Part shown: positions 1 to 9,226 of the stretch, one piece after another
Layout: the number at the start of each line of letters is the position of its first letter
Position numbering within the stretch: position 1 is the stretch's first letter
Origin: Nocardiopsis sp. MG754419
GTDB taxonomy: Bacteria; Actinomycetota; Actinomycetes; Streptosporangiales; Streptosporangiaceae
Direction: 5' to 3'
DNA: 42,490 nucleotides
Assembly: GCF_018207095.1 (NCBI RefSeq)
Contig: NZ_QOCZ01000033.1
Location: forward strand, 8,428 to 50,917
The notes under the pieces: generated by a model
Told to the model about the DNA's origin: nothing
What the model saw: the letters and a program-made list of their open reading frames with translations, nothing else
The model's database searches: none
Program-made: the position numbers and the translations under genes

Positions 1-129
1 CCGCACCCCAGGGCTTCCGCGCCGCGGCGGCGCGGGAGGGTCCGTCGTTGACGACGACGGCGACGTCACGGCGGCCGTCGGGGCCGATGCCCGCGTGGAC
101 GCCCGCGGCGCGGAAGCCCTGGGGTGCGG
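1..129. repeat. 27-bp perfect inverted repeat at the window edge (arms 1-27 and 103-129)
   Basis: Bases 1-27 are the exact reverse complement of bases 103-129, which lie inside the argJ start. The match ends at base 28. The copy replaces the expected ArgJ coding sequence, so it most likely marks a fold-back or assembly artefact at a contig end. A real inversion junction is possible but less likely. Confidence 0.8.
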
Positions 130-139
130 TGACACTCAT
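1..139 (-). CDS. argJ: argJ, N-terminal fragment (bifunctional ornithine acetyltransferase/N-acetylglutamate synthase), running off the window
   Basis: The reading frame opens with ATG at 139, 13 bp after the argC stop and behind an AAGGA ribosome site. The first 35 or so residues (MSVTAPQGFRAAG..., then VVVNDGPSRAAA) are the usual ArgJ N-terminus, and argJ after argC is the normal arginine operon order. ArgJ transfers the acetyl group between ornithine and glutamate in the cyclic arginine pathway. Oddity: after SRAAA the family normally continues with a GVFTxN-like stretch, but here the frame reads ARKPWGA. That stretch is encoded by a reverse copy of the gene's own codons 5-13 (see the inverted repeat). 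So only about residues 1-37 look genuine. The rest of the gene is outside the window. Confidence 0.75.
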   Translation of the reverse strand, partial: MSVTAPQGFRAAGVHAGIGPDGRRDVAVVVNDGPSRAAAARKPWGA

Positions 140-152
140 GACGGGTCCTTCC

Positions 153-1243
<1,091 letters not shown>

Positions 1244-1383
1244 CCAGGCGAGAGGGCGGCCACCGTGACCCACGTGACATGCGTGACAACGCCGGTGAAG
1301 CCCGCAGGGAGCGCCGGGACGGCCCCGCGACGAGAGCGACGGGGCACGGTCGTCCCGACGGGGCCAGGGAAGGGGTGACCCGA

Positions 1384-2832
1384 TCAGCGACCGGGCATGC
1401 GGGTGGCCAGACCGGCCAGACGGGAGGTGTGACCCTTGCCCCGGGGGCGGGACTCACGGCGGTCGGCCGTGCGGTAGAGACCGCGGACGAGCCGGGTTCC
1501 GACCCAGCGCAGCGGCTCGGGCTCCCAGTCGCTGACCTCGTGGCCGACCCAGGGCAGGCGGGTCAGGTCGGTGCTGCGACCGAGGATCAGGTCGCGCAGT
1601 GTGCGCCCGGCCAGATTGCTGGTGGAGACCCCGCTGTGCGCGTAGCCCCCCGCCCAGGCCAGGCCGGACTCGGTGTCCAGGTGCACGGTCGGGGACCAGT
1701 CCCGCGGCACGCCGAGGACGCCCGACCACGCGTGTTCGACCGGCACGTCGACGACGTCGGGGAACATCCGGGTCAGGGCGCGCCACAGCTCGACGATCGC
1801 CTGGGGCTCGGTGGCGCCCTCGTCGGAGGGCGAGGAACCCGGACGTCGGGGCGCCCCGCGACCGCCCACCGCGATACGTCCGTCCGCGGTGCGCTGGGAG
1901 TAGACGGAGGAGTGGGCGGTGTCGCCCAGGAGCTCGCCGCCGTCCCACCCGATCTTCTCCCAGAGGTCGTCCGGGATCGGCTCGGTGACGATCATCGCGG
2001 AGCGCATGGGGCGCCAGCGACGGCCCTGACCACGCAGGGTGGAGGTGAACCCCTCCGTGGCCCGGACGACGTGATCGGCGCGCACGGTGCCGTGGTCGGT
2101 GACCACCGCGGGGCGCTCGGCGCCCTGACGCGGCCGGATCTCCTCCACCGTGGTGCCCTCGAACAGGTCGACGCCCAGTCCCTCGACGACCCGGGCCAGA
2201 CCGGTGACCAGCTTGGCCGGGTGCACGCGGGCGGCGTGCGGCGAGTAGCCGGCGGCGACGGCGCCGTGCACGGCGATGCGGGGGTCCTCCAGGGAGTCGA
2301 CCATGTGGAGGTCGTCGGGCCAGTAGCCCCAGTCCTGGAGGTACTCGATGTAGTCCCGGAGCCGTTCACGCTGGGCCTCGTTGTCGGCGACCAGGTACAT
2401 GCCGCCCTTGACGAGGTCGGCGTCGATCCCCTCGGACTCGGCGACGGTGAGCACCTCGTCGACGGTGGACATCAGGCTGCGCTGCAGCGCGACCATGGCG
2501 GCCTTGCCGTGTGACTGTGCGTAACCTTCCCGGGAGCCGGCGAACTCGGCCGACAACCACCCTCCGTTACGACCCGAGGCGCCGAAACCGGCGAACTCAC
2601 GTTCGATCACGCAGACGCGCAGGTCGGGGCGGTCCTTCTTCAGGTAGTAGGCGGTCCACAGACCCGTGTACCCGGCTCCGACCACGCAGACGTCGTAGTC
2701 GGCGTCCCCGGCGAGTGCCGCCCGACGCTCGGGCACCCCGGTGTCGCGGAACCAGTGGGAGACCCCACCGTTGGCGAAGCGCGCGGACCGGGGAATCGGC
2801 CTCAACTGGGCAGCAGTGGTGAACAGCCTCAT
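1384..2832 (-). CDS. FAD-dependent amine oxidoreductase (DAO family, PuuB-like)
   Basis: This is a flavoprotein of the D-amino-acid oxidase (DAO) fold. The Rossmann motif VGAGYTG (GxGxxG) is at residues 51-57, followed by a basic strand ending in the ribose-binding ERE. GFGASGRNGG at 82-91 is typical of gamma-glutamylputrescine oxidase-like and related amine oxidases. A C-terminal FAD-contact segment reads AGGYAHSGVSTSNLAGR. Length is 482 residues, slightly above the family norm because of about 25 extra residues at each end. Two adjacent ATG codons (2835 and 2832) follow a GGGGGGA ribosome site; the second has the better spacing. A MarR gene lies 162 bp upstream and a class III aminotransferase beyond it, which suggests degradation of a polyamine or another primary amine. 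The exact substrate cannot be read from sequence. Confidence 0.8.
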   Translation of the reverse strand: MRLFTTAAQLRPIPRSARFANGGVSHWFRDTGVPERRAALAGDADYDVCVVGAGYTGLWTAYYLKKDRPDLRVCVIEREFAGFGASGRNGGWLSAEFAGSREGYAQSHGKAAMVALQRSLMSTVDEVLTVAESEGIDADLVKGGMYLVADNEAQRERLRDYIEYLQDWGYWPDDLHMVDSLEDPRIAVHGAVAAGYSPHAARVHPAKLVTGLARVVEGLGVDLFEGTTVEEIRPRQGAERPAVVTDHGTVRADHVVRATEGFTSTLRGQGRRWRPMRSAMIVTEPIPDDLWEKIGWDGGELLGDTAHSSVYSQRTADGRIAVGGRGAPRRPGSSPSDEGATEPQAIVELWRALTRMFPDVVDVPVEHAWSGVLGVPRDWSPTVHLDTESGLAWAGGYAHSGVSTSNLAGRTLRDLILGRSTDLTRLPWVGHEVSDWEPEPLRWVGTRLVRGLYRTADRRESRPRGKGHTSRLAGLATRMPGR

Positions 2833-2928
2833 CATTCCCCCCGGAAACTCGGTGCTCCCGACCCACCTCGCGTTGGGTCCCCGAACTTTGGCCAACCTAC
2901 ATGGGAACGATGGTGAGTGGGATGTTTT

Positions 2929-2979
2929 CTACACATTCGCGAGGATTCGCGGCCCATGGAATGCCGATTCGACTACACA
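2929..2979 (-). promoter_or_regulatory. Direct repeats in the promoter region of the FAD oxidoreductase
   Basis: The 162 bp between the MarR gene and the oxidoreductase are AT-richer than their surroundings. They hold CTACACA at 2929-2935 and again at 2973-2979 (44 bp apart), plus a 9-bp tandem with ATTCGCG at 2936-2942 and 2945-2951. These are plausible regulator sites, perhaps for the adjacent MarR protein, but no promoter hexamers are clear. Confidence 0.3.
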
Positions 2980-2994
2980 GAGTTCCGAGAACCC

Positions 2995-3486
2995 TCAGCT
3001 GGAACTGTCACGGAGGGTACGCGCGATGGAGGCGAGTTGTCGAACGCCGTCACCGCCCAACGGGGTGAGCACGTGCTCGCGCAGGCGTTCGACGTGCCTG
3101 ACCCGTGCCGCGTTGATGAAGGCGAGCCCGCTCTCGGTGAGGGTGGCGTAGACGACCCGGCGGTCCTCGGCGCAGTTGTGCCGCTCCAGGTAGCCCTCCT
3201 TCTCCAGGCGGTCGGCGAGCTTGGTGAAGCCACCGGTACTGAGACTGACCTCACGTGCAAGGCGACTCATCGGCAGCCGATGGCCGGGGGTGCGCTGGAG
3301 ACGGATGAGGACCTCGAACCAGGGTCCGGCCATGTCCTTGCCGTCCGGGGTGATACCGCACAGGAGCTTGGGGCCGATGGAGTTCATCGCCTCCGACACC
3401 AGCCCCCAGGCCGTGATGAGGTCGTCGTCATCGGCCCCGCCCTCACCTCGGACCCTTTCGGCGTCGTCGGTCCGCTGCGTGGTCAT
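2995..3486 (-). CDS. MarR-family transcriptional regulator
   Basis: A 163-residue winged helix-turn-helix protein. The recognition region is LSRLAREVS-like: MSRLAREVSLSTGGFTKLAD at about residues 73-92, followed by the wing with RLEKEGYLERHNCAEDRRVVYATLT. The DRR in the wing is the classic MarR DNA-contact signature. The first 20 residues are polar and acidic, and a C-terminal helix completes the dimer interface. The ATG at 3486 follows a CGGGGGG ribosome site. It sits between an aminotransferase and an FAD oxidoreductase on the same strand, so it most likely controls one or both. Its own promoter region is unusually AT-rich and could be autoregulated. The ligand is unknown. Confidence 0.88.
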   Translation of the reverse strand: MTTQRTDDAERVRGEGGADDDDLITAWGLVSEAMNSIGPKLLCGITPDGKDMAGPWFEVLIRLQRTPGHRLPMSRLAREVSLSTGGFTKLADRLEKEGYLERHNCAEDRRVVYATLTESGLAFINAARVRHVERLREHVLTPLGGDGVRQLASIARTLRDSSS

Positions 3487-3540
3487 CCACTGCCCCCCGT
3501 CGTGTCACAGGGCGCCCGTGGCGATATCGCACCCTGAAGA

Positions 3541-3597
3541 AATATCTTCCGAGAAAATATTACTCTACGATAGCAATTGACGACAGTAGTTTCCTAG
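3541..3597 (-). promoter_or_regulatory. AT-rich promoter/operator region of the MarR gene
   Basis: About 60 bp at well under half G+C inside a roughly 70% G+C region. It contains CTAC (3565-3568) and GTAG (3586-3589) in inverted orientation around a central CAATTG, and the TA-rich stretch TAATATT on the minus strand that could serve as a -10 element. It lies directly upstream of marR, so an autoregulatory operator is plausible. Confidence 0.35.
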
Positions 3598-3640
3598 AAA
3601 AATAAACCACCCGCCGGCGCGCTGCTCGCGCCGACGGGTG
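3598..3640 (-). terminator. Rho-independent terminator of the aminotransferase gene
   Basis: Arms at 3608-3621 and 3627-3640 pair over 14 positions (13 Watson-Crick, one G-U in RNA) with a 5-nt loop. On the minus strand the stem is followed by a T-rich tract, TTTATTTTT, at 3598-3606. It lies 38 bp after the aminotransferase stop. This is the clearest U-tract terminator for a structural gene in the window. Confidence 0.88.
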
Positions 3641-3677
3641 TGGGTCGGATCCGTGTGCGGGGCCCGGGGGCCCGGGG

Positions 3678-4985
3678 TCAGTGTCGGGCCATCACGGCGT
3701 CGAGCGCCCCCGCGAGCGTGGAGACCAGGTGGTCGATCTGCTCCCAGGTGATGGTCAGGGGCGGCGAGACCAGCAGGGCCTTGGGCACCGGGCGCACGAC
3801 CACACCGCGGGTGCGGGCTTCCTGGAAGACCTCCGCCGTGGTGATCCCCCGCTCGGTGAGCGCCTCCTCGGTGAGCTCCACGGCGCCCATGACACCGACC
3901 CCGGACCGTACCTCCGCCACCAGCGGGTGGCCGGCCAGTCCCTGCAGGGCCGAGTCCAGGTGCCGTTCCACCTCACGGGAGACCGTGAACAGGTCCTCCC
4001 GCTCCAGGATGTCCAGGTTGGCCAGGGCGGCGGCGCAGGCCGTCGGGTGCCCCGCGTAGGTGGTGCCGTGCAGGAAGGGGTGCCCCTCCTGGTTCCAGAA
4101 GGGGTCGGCCACCCTGCCGTTGACCATGACCCCGCCCAGCGGCAGGTACCCGCTGGAGACGCCCTTGGCGAAGACGATCATGTCCGGGCTCACGCCGAAG
4201 CGCTCGATCCCGAACCAGTTGCCCAGACGGGCGAAGCCACAGATGACGCTGTCCACGACGAACAGGACACCGTACTTCTGACAGATCCGGGCGACCTCGG
4301 TGAAGTAGCCCTCGGGCGGAAGGAAGACGCCGCCCGCGCCGATGACCGGCTCGGCGAAGTAGGCGGCGACACGGTGCGGGCCCACACGGAGGATCTCCGC
4401 CTCCAGGGCCGCCGCGGAGTCGTGCGGGACCACGGAGGTGTCCTCGATCAGCCGGCCGTACCCGCTGCGGAACCGGTCCATCCCGATGATGCTGGTCCCG
4501 AAACCGTTGAGACCGTGGTAACCGCCGGTGCGGCTGATCAGGTGCTGGCGCTCGGGCTGACCCAGGGCCGCCCAGTAACTGCGGGCCAGCTTGGCGGCGG
4601 TGTCGATGGACTCCCCACCACCACTGGTGAGGATGGTGCGCGGGTCCTCGATCGGGGCGTGCGCCGCGAGGCGCTCGCTCAGCTCCAGGGCCGGTTCGTT
4701 GGCGAAGTCGCCGTAGACGGTGTAGGCGTCCAGGGTGTTCATCTGCCGGTGGACCGCGTCCGCGATCTCGTTACGACCGTGTCCGACGTTGCAGTACCAG
4801 AGGCTGGCGGTGCCGTCGAGGTAACGGTCACCGGACCGGTCCCACAGCCACACGCCCTCGGCGCGGGCCACCACGAACTCCGGGCCCTTGGCCACGGTGT
4901 TCATATCGCAGAAGGTGTGCCAGAGACGGCTGGACTCCCGGTGTTGCTTGGGAGCGAGCGCGGACGAGACAACCGTTTCGGTCAT
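3678..4985 (-). CDS. Class III (omega) PLP-dependent aminotransferase
   Basis: A fold-type I PLP enzyme of the class III aminotransferase family, which moves amino groups from terminal amines or omega-amino acids to a keto acid. The phosphate-binding GGGES is at residues 122-126 and YHG at 156-158. The PLP-ring aspartate is D245 in VVDSVICGF, and the Schiff-base lysine is K274 in FAKGVSSGYLPLGG. HGTTYAGHP is at 306-314. Length 435 is typical. The ATG at 4985 has a GGAGG ribosome site 7 bp away, so the longer upstream frame is not used. Oddity: the usual DEVxxGF motif reads DSVICGF, with serine in place of glutamate. With the nearby PuuB-like oxidase this suggests polyamine or GABA-type catabolism, but family members differ widely in substrate. 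A strong terminator follows. Confidence 0.85.
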   Translation of the reverse strand: MTETVVSSALAPKQHRESSRLWHTFCDMNTVAKGPEFVVARAEGVWLWDRSGDRYLDGTASLWYCNVGHGRNEIADAVHRQMNTLDAYTVYGDFANEPALELSERLAAHAPIEDPRTILTSGGGESIDTAAKLARSYWAALGQPERQHLISRTGGYHGLNGFGTSIIGMDRFRSGYGRLIEDTSVVPHDSAAALEAEILRVGPHRVAAYFAEPVIGAGGVFLPPEGYFTEVARICQKYGVLFVVDSVICGFARLGNWFGIERFGVSPDMIVFAKGVSSGYLPLGGVMVNGRVADPFWNQEGHPFLHGTTYAGHPTACAAALANLDILEREDLFTVSREVERHLDSALQGLAGHPLVAEVRSGVGVMGAVELTEEALTERGITTAEVFQEARTRGVVVRPVPKALLVSPPLTITWEQIDHLVSTLAGALDAVMARH

Positions 4986-5315
4986 ATGGCGACCTCCGAG
5001 CCGTGTACATGCGCGAGACCGCGCAGCGGAAGACGGATCCGACCCCATACCCGGGCACCCAGGTTGTGTCAGGTGCTTGCAGGCTAAGTTCTCGACCCGC
5101 CCCACAGCAAGAGCCAAAACGGAGCTTCATGCCCCGAAACCCAAACTTCATTCCGGCTACCCTCGGCCCTGCACCCCAAAACCCTTACTACGCTGGAAAA
5201 ACAGCCCCTAAAAAATCTTGGAATCCGGGGTTGCGCGCCGAGCGTTTCGTTGGCGGGCAGGGGCGGAGAGCCGCTCGGGGATCTCCGACGAGGAGACCAC
5301 GGCACAGTCCTAACA
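4986..5315 (-). promoter_or_regulatory. A-tract-rich upstream region of the aminotransferase gene
   Basis: The spacer from 4986 to the pheT terminator holds no credible gene. Between 5114 and 5215 there is a series of A-tracts, each usually preceded by C residues. An 11-bp element CCCC(G/A)AAACCC occurs at 5132-5142 and again at 5174-5184, exactly 42 bp apart (four helical turns). Further A-tracts are at 5116-5119, 5197-5201 and 5210-5215. The arrangement fits curved DNA or a multi-site regulator (for example an Lrp type) upstream of the aminotransferase. No clean promoter hexamers were found. Confidence 0.4.
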
Positions 5316-5367
5316 CACGAGGGCGGGACGGGTCTCCCCCTCCAGAGGAACCCGTCCCGCCCGTGTG
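5316..5367 (-). terminator. Stem-loop terminator after pheT
   Basis: Arms 5316-5333 and 5350-5367 pair at 16 of 18 positions around a 16-nt loop. The stem lies 21 bp past the pheT stop. There is no T-run on either side, as is common for actinobacterial stem-loop terminators. Confidence 0.75.
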
Positions 5368-5387
5368 TGAACGGCGTGTTACACGGT

Positions 5388-7877
5388 TCAGCCGCGCAGG
5401 GCCGCGCCGGTGCGCTCACCGGCCAGGGCGACGGCGGCGTCGCGCGCCGCGCCGGCCTCCTCGGCGGTCAGGGTGCGATCGTCCGCCCGGAACCGCAGGG
5501 CGAAGGCGACGGACTTGCGCCCCTCCCCCACCTGCTCACCGGTGTAGACGTCGAACAGACGCACGCTCTCCAGGAGCTCGCCCGCGCCCTCGGCCAGGGC
5601 GGCGCTGATGTCGCCGACCGGGACGGAGGCGTCCACGACCAGGGCCACGTCCTGGGTCGCCACCGGGTAGGTGGACACCTCGGGCGCGACGACCTTGCTG
5701 CGGGCGCCCTCCATCAGGTCGAGGTCGACCTCCATGGCGGCCGCACGCTCGGGCAGCGAGAACGCCTTGAGGGTGCGCGGGTGCAGTTCGCCGGCGTGTC
5801 CGACGAGCACACGCTCGCCCTGGGCCCGCACGTACAGCGCGGCGCAGCGGCCCGGGTGCCAGGGGGCGTGCACGGCAGCCTCGATCTCCAGCTCCACGCC
5901 GGCCACACGCGCGATGTCCCGGGCGGCCTGGACGGCGTCGGCCCAGGTGGCCCGACGCTCGGGTCCCCACCAGCCGGCGCGTTCGATCGCGCCGGAGAGC
6001 ACCACGCCGACGCGGCGCGGCTGGTCGGGCAGGGCGGCCTCGATCCGGGCGAGTTCCTCGGTGGTCGGGGCACGGTCCACCGGCGGCAGCGGAGCGCGCT
6101 CCGTCCCGGTCCCGGGCAGGTACACCAGACCCATCTCGAACAGGGCGACGTCGGGGAATCCGCGGCCCACGTTCCGCGCCAGGGTCCTCAGCAGACCGGG
6201 CAGCAGCGTGGTGCGCAGCAGCGGCTCCTCGTCGTTGAGCGGGTTGGCCAGACGCACGCTCGCGCGACGCGGGTCGTCGGCCGCCAGCTGGAGTCCGTCG
6301 AGGTCGCGCTCGCCCACGAACGGGTACGAGAGCACCTCGTGGTGACCGGTGGCGGCCAGGGTGCGGCCCACGGCTCGACGCAGACGCTGGCTCGACGTGA
6401 GGCCGCGGCCGAACCCCTTGAACACGATCGAGGGGATGTTCTCGTAGCCCTCGAAACGGATGACCTCCTCGGCGAGGTCGTTGGGGTCGGTCAGGTCCGG
6501 GCGCCAGGACGGCGGGGTGACCGTGAGCACGTCACCGTCGGCCTCGACGGCGCAGCCGATGGCGCGCAGCCACGTCTGCGTGGTGCCCTCCGGGTAGTCG
6601 ACCCCGGCGACGGCCCCCGCGTGCCCGGCGCGCACCGTGATGGTGGTGGGCTCGGACGGGTGGTGGACGTGGGTGTAGGCGGTCTCCACCGTGGCCCCGC
6701 CGAGTTCGGCGAGCAGTTCCACGGCACGGGTGGCGGCGACGAGCTGCACCCGGGAGTCGATCCCGCGCTCGAAGCGACGGGAGGCCTCCGAGGACAGCTG
6801 GTGACGGCGCGAGGCGCGGGCGATGTGCCGTGGGTCGAAGTGCGCGGCCTCGACCAGGACCGTGCCGGAGGACGCTCCGATCTCCGTCTCCAGACCGCCC
6901 ATCACACCGGCGACCGCCTGCGCACCGGCCTCGTCGGCGATGACGATGTCGTCGGTGTCCAGGGAGCGCTGGACGTGGTCCAGGGTCTCCAGCTTCTCGC
7001 CCGCCTCGGCGGCGCGCACGGTGACGGTCCCGGTGATCCGATCACGGTCCCAGGCGTGCAACGGCTGGCCGAGTTCGAGCATCACGTAGTTGGTGACGTC
7101 CACGGCCAGGGACACGGGCCGCACCCCGCCCTGGTGCAGACGGCGCTTCATCCACAGGGGGGTGGGCGCCTCGGGGTCGAACCCGGTGGCACCGCGCAGG
7201 ACGAGGCGGTCGGCCAGGGCCGGGTCGGCGATGGCCCCGGGGTGGCCCTCACCGGTGGCCTCGGCCACGCGCACCTCGGCGGGGTCGTGGAGGGCCACGC
7301 CGTACAGAGCGGCGACGTCGCGGGCCACGCCGCGCATGGACAGCGCGTAGCCGCGGTCGGGGGTGACGGCGATGTCGAGGACGTCCTCGCGCAGGCCCAG
7401 CGCCCCGATGGCGTCGTCGCCCACCGCGCCGAACCCCTCGGGCAGGACGACGATGCCGGTGTGGTCCTCCCACAGGCCGAGCTCGGTGGCGGAGCAGATC
7501 ATGCCCGCGGACATCCGGCCGTAGGTCTTGCGGGCACCGATCTTGAACCCACCGGGCAGCTCGGCCCCGGGCAGGGAGACGACGACCAGGTCGCCCTCGG
7601 AGAAGTTGCGGGCACCGCAGACGATCTCCTGCGGCTCACCGGAGCCGTTGGCCGATCCGACGTCCACCCGGCAGTAGCGGATGGGCTTCTTGAAGCCGGT
7701 GAGCTCCTCGATCTCCTGGACGCGCCCGAAGACGATGGGGCCGGTCAGGTCGGTGCCGAGCTCGTCGACGGTCTCGACCTCCAGCCCCGCCAGGGTCAGA
7801 CGGGAGGCCAGGTCACGGGCGGTGACGTCGGCGGGCAGCTCGACGTACTCGCGCAGCCAGGTCATGGGGACACGCAT
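5388..7877 (-). CDS. pheT: Phenylalanine-tRNA ligase beta subunit
   Basis: The large subunit of the alpha2-beta2 phenylalanyl-tRNA synthetase. It carries tRNA recognition and editing, while catalysis is in PheS. The start [15 protein letters not shown] is typical. Next come the EMAP/OB-fold tRNA-binding domain (about residues 40-150), the B3/B4 editing domain, the B5 domain (around 400-470, including [19 protein letters not shown]), the catalytic-like core and the C-terminal anticodon-binding (FDX-ACB) domain ending GAALRG. Length 829 is normal. The start overlaps the pheS stop as TGATG, so the two are translationally coupled for equimolar subunits. A strong stem-loop ends the operon. Confidence 0.97.
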   Translation of the reverse strand: MRVPMTWLREYVELPADVTARDLASRLTLAGLEVETVDELGTDLTGPIVFGRVQEIEELTGFKKPIRYCRVDVGSANGSGEPQEIVCGARNFSEGDLVVVSLPGAELPGGFKIGARKTYGRMSAGMICSATELGLWEDHTGIVVLPEGFGAVGDDAIGALGLREDVLDIAVTPDRGYALSMRGVARDVAALYGVALHDPAEVRVAEATGEGHPGAIADPALADRLVLRGATGFDPEAPTPLWMKRRLHQGGVRPVSLAVDVTNYVMLELGQPLHAWDRDRITGTVTVRAAEAGEKLETLDHVQRSLDTDDIVIADEAGAQAVAGVMGGLETEIGASSGTVLVEAAHFDPRHIARASRRHQLSSEASRRFERGIDSRVQLVAATRAVELLAELGGATVETAYTHVHHPSEPTTITVRAGHAGAVAGVDYPEGTTQTWLRAIGCAVEADGDVLTVTPPSWRPDLTDPNDLAEEVIRFEGYENIPSIVFKGFGRGLTSSQRLRRAVGRTLAATGHHEVLSYPFVGERDLDGLQLAADDPRRASVRLANPLNDEEPLLRTTLLPGLLRTLARNVGRGFPDVALFEMGLVYLPGTGTERAPLPPVDRAPTTEELARIEAALPDQPRRVGVVLSGAIERAGWWGPERRATWADAVQAARDIARVAGVELEIEAAVHAPWHPGRCAALYVRAQGERVLVGHAGELHPRTLKAFSLPERAAAMEVDLDLMEGARSKVVAPEVSTYPVATQDVALVVDASVPVGDISAALAEGAGELLESVRLFDVYTGEQVGEGRKSVAFALRFRADDRTLTAEEAGAARDAAVALAGERTGAALRG

Positions 7878-8995
7878 CAGATCTCACTCCCGAAGGCCGA
7901 GGTGAAGCGCACGTCACCCTCGACCATGTCGCGCATGTCGCGCACACCGTGCGCGAACATCAGTGTTCGTTCCACTCCCAGGCCGAAGGCCCATCCGCTG
8001 TAGACCTCGGGGTCGACCCCGGCGGCGGTCAGCACACGCGGGTTGACCACACCGCAGCCGCCGATCTCGATCCAGCCTTCGCTGGAGCAGGTGCGGCAGG
8101 GTGCCTCCGGGTCGCCCACGGACGCGCCGCGGCACACGAAGCACTCCATGTCGACCTCGGCGGAGGGCTCGGTGAAGGGGAAGTAGGAGGCGCGGAACCG
8201 GGTCCGCAGGGCCTCGCCGAAGAAGGACTCGACGAAGGTGTCGATGGCGCCGCGCAGGTGCGCCATCGTGATGCCCTTGTCCACGACCAGGCCTTCAAGC
8301 TGGTGGAAGACCGGGCTGTGGGTGGCGTCGAGCTCGTCGGTGCGGAAGGTCTTTCCGGGAACGACGACGTACACCGGCAGCTCACGGGTGAGCAGGGACC
8401 GCACCTGGACCGGTGAGGTGTGGGTGCGCATGACCAGACCGGACTCGCCGCCCTCGGGCCCCTCCACGAAGAAGGTGTCCTGCATGGTGCGGGCGGGGTG
8501 GTCGGGCAGGAAGTTGAGCGCGTCGAAGTTGAACCACTCCGCTTCGACCTCGGGCCCCTCCGCGATCTCGAACCCCATGCCGACGAACACGTCGGCCATG
8601 CGTTCGGCGATGGTGATCAGCGGGTGCCGGGCACCGGTGGGCGTACGGTCCCAGGGCAGGGTGACGTCGACGCGCTCCTCGACGAGGACGCGTTCGTCGC
8701 GCTCGACCTCCAGGACGCCCTGCCGGGCCTTGAGGGCCTGGCCGACGTCGCGGCGGGCGCCGCCCACACGCTTGCCGGCGTCGGCCTTGGCGGCCGGCGG
8801 CAGAGCGCCGATCTCACGGTTGGCCAGGGCCAGCGGGGAACGGTCGCCGGCGTGGGCGAGCCGGACCTCCTTGAGTTCGGCGAGGTCGGCGGCGGCCTCA
8901 ATGGCGGCCAACGCCTCCTCGCGCATGCGGGCGACCTCGTCGGGGTGCAGGGAGGTCACCTCGACCGGGTCGAAGGAATTGTTCGGTGCAGACAT
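7877..8995 (-). CDS. pheS: Phenylalanine-tRNA ligase alpha subunit
   Basis: The catalytic subunit of phenylalanyl-tRNA synthetase, a class II enzyme. It has an N-terminal coiled-coil arm (about residues 15-95), then the catalytic core with HPL near [30 protein letters not shown] (motif 2), the [12 protein letters not shown] segment and the C-terminal motif 3 with [10 protein letters not shown]. Length 372 is usual. A cysteine-bearing loop, C-x2-C then C-x2-C (CFVC ... CRTC), lies between the FPFTEPS segment and motif 3, a variant seen in part of the family. The ATG at 8995 has a GAGG site 7 bp upstream. It precedes pheT with a one-base overlap. Confidence 0.97.
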   Translation of the reverse strand: MSAPNNSFDPVEVTSLHPDEVARMREEALAAIEAAADLAELKEVRLAHAGDRSPLALANREIGALPPAAKADAGKRVGGARRDVGQALKARQGVLEVERDERVLVEERVDVTLPWDRTPTGARHPLITIAERMADVFVGMGFEIAEGPEVEAEWFNFDALNFLPDHPARTMQDTFFVEGPEGGESGLVMRTHTSPVQVRSLLTRELPVYVVVPGKTFRTDELDATHSPVFHQLEGLVVDKGITMAHLRGAIDTFVESFFGEALRTRFRASYFPFTEPSAEVDMECFVCRGASVGDPEAPCRTCSSEGWIEIGGCGVVNPRVLTAAGVDPEVYSGWAFGLGVERTLMFAHGVRDMRDMVEGDVRFTSAFGSEI

Positions 8996-9226
8996 GTGGT
9001 TGCCTCGCCGTCACCGCACCGGCGGACGCGGGTGCGGGCGGTGGTCACGGTCCGCGCGGGGCGGACGAAGCCGACAGGAAGAAGCACGGGGTTACCGCGA
9101 GCCGGGCGCGAAGCCGGCCCGGGTGTCACGGCAAGCCCGGGATTGACGGGCCGCGCCGCCGAGGATCCGTCGCCGGGAACCGGGGCGTGGCCGTGTGCGC
9201 CCACCGGGGCCGGAGGGTCTGAGTAC

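Noticed and set aside
5140..5230. Possible tRNA gene in the spacer between the aminotransferase and pheT
   Set aside because: No GTTCRANNC-type T arm or matching acceptor stem is present.
5250..8003. Very long plus-strand open frame (917 codons) opposite pheT and pheS
   Set aside because: It is an antisense shadow created by extreme GC at third positions; pheT and pheS on the minus strand are unambiguous.
8996..9226. Possible Phe leader peptide or T-box upstream of pheS
   Set aside because: I found no short frame rich in phenylalanine codons, no T-box sequence and no terminator with a T-tract.
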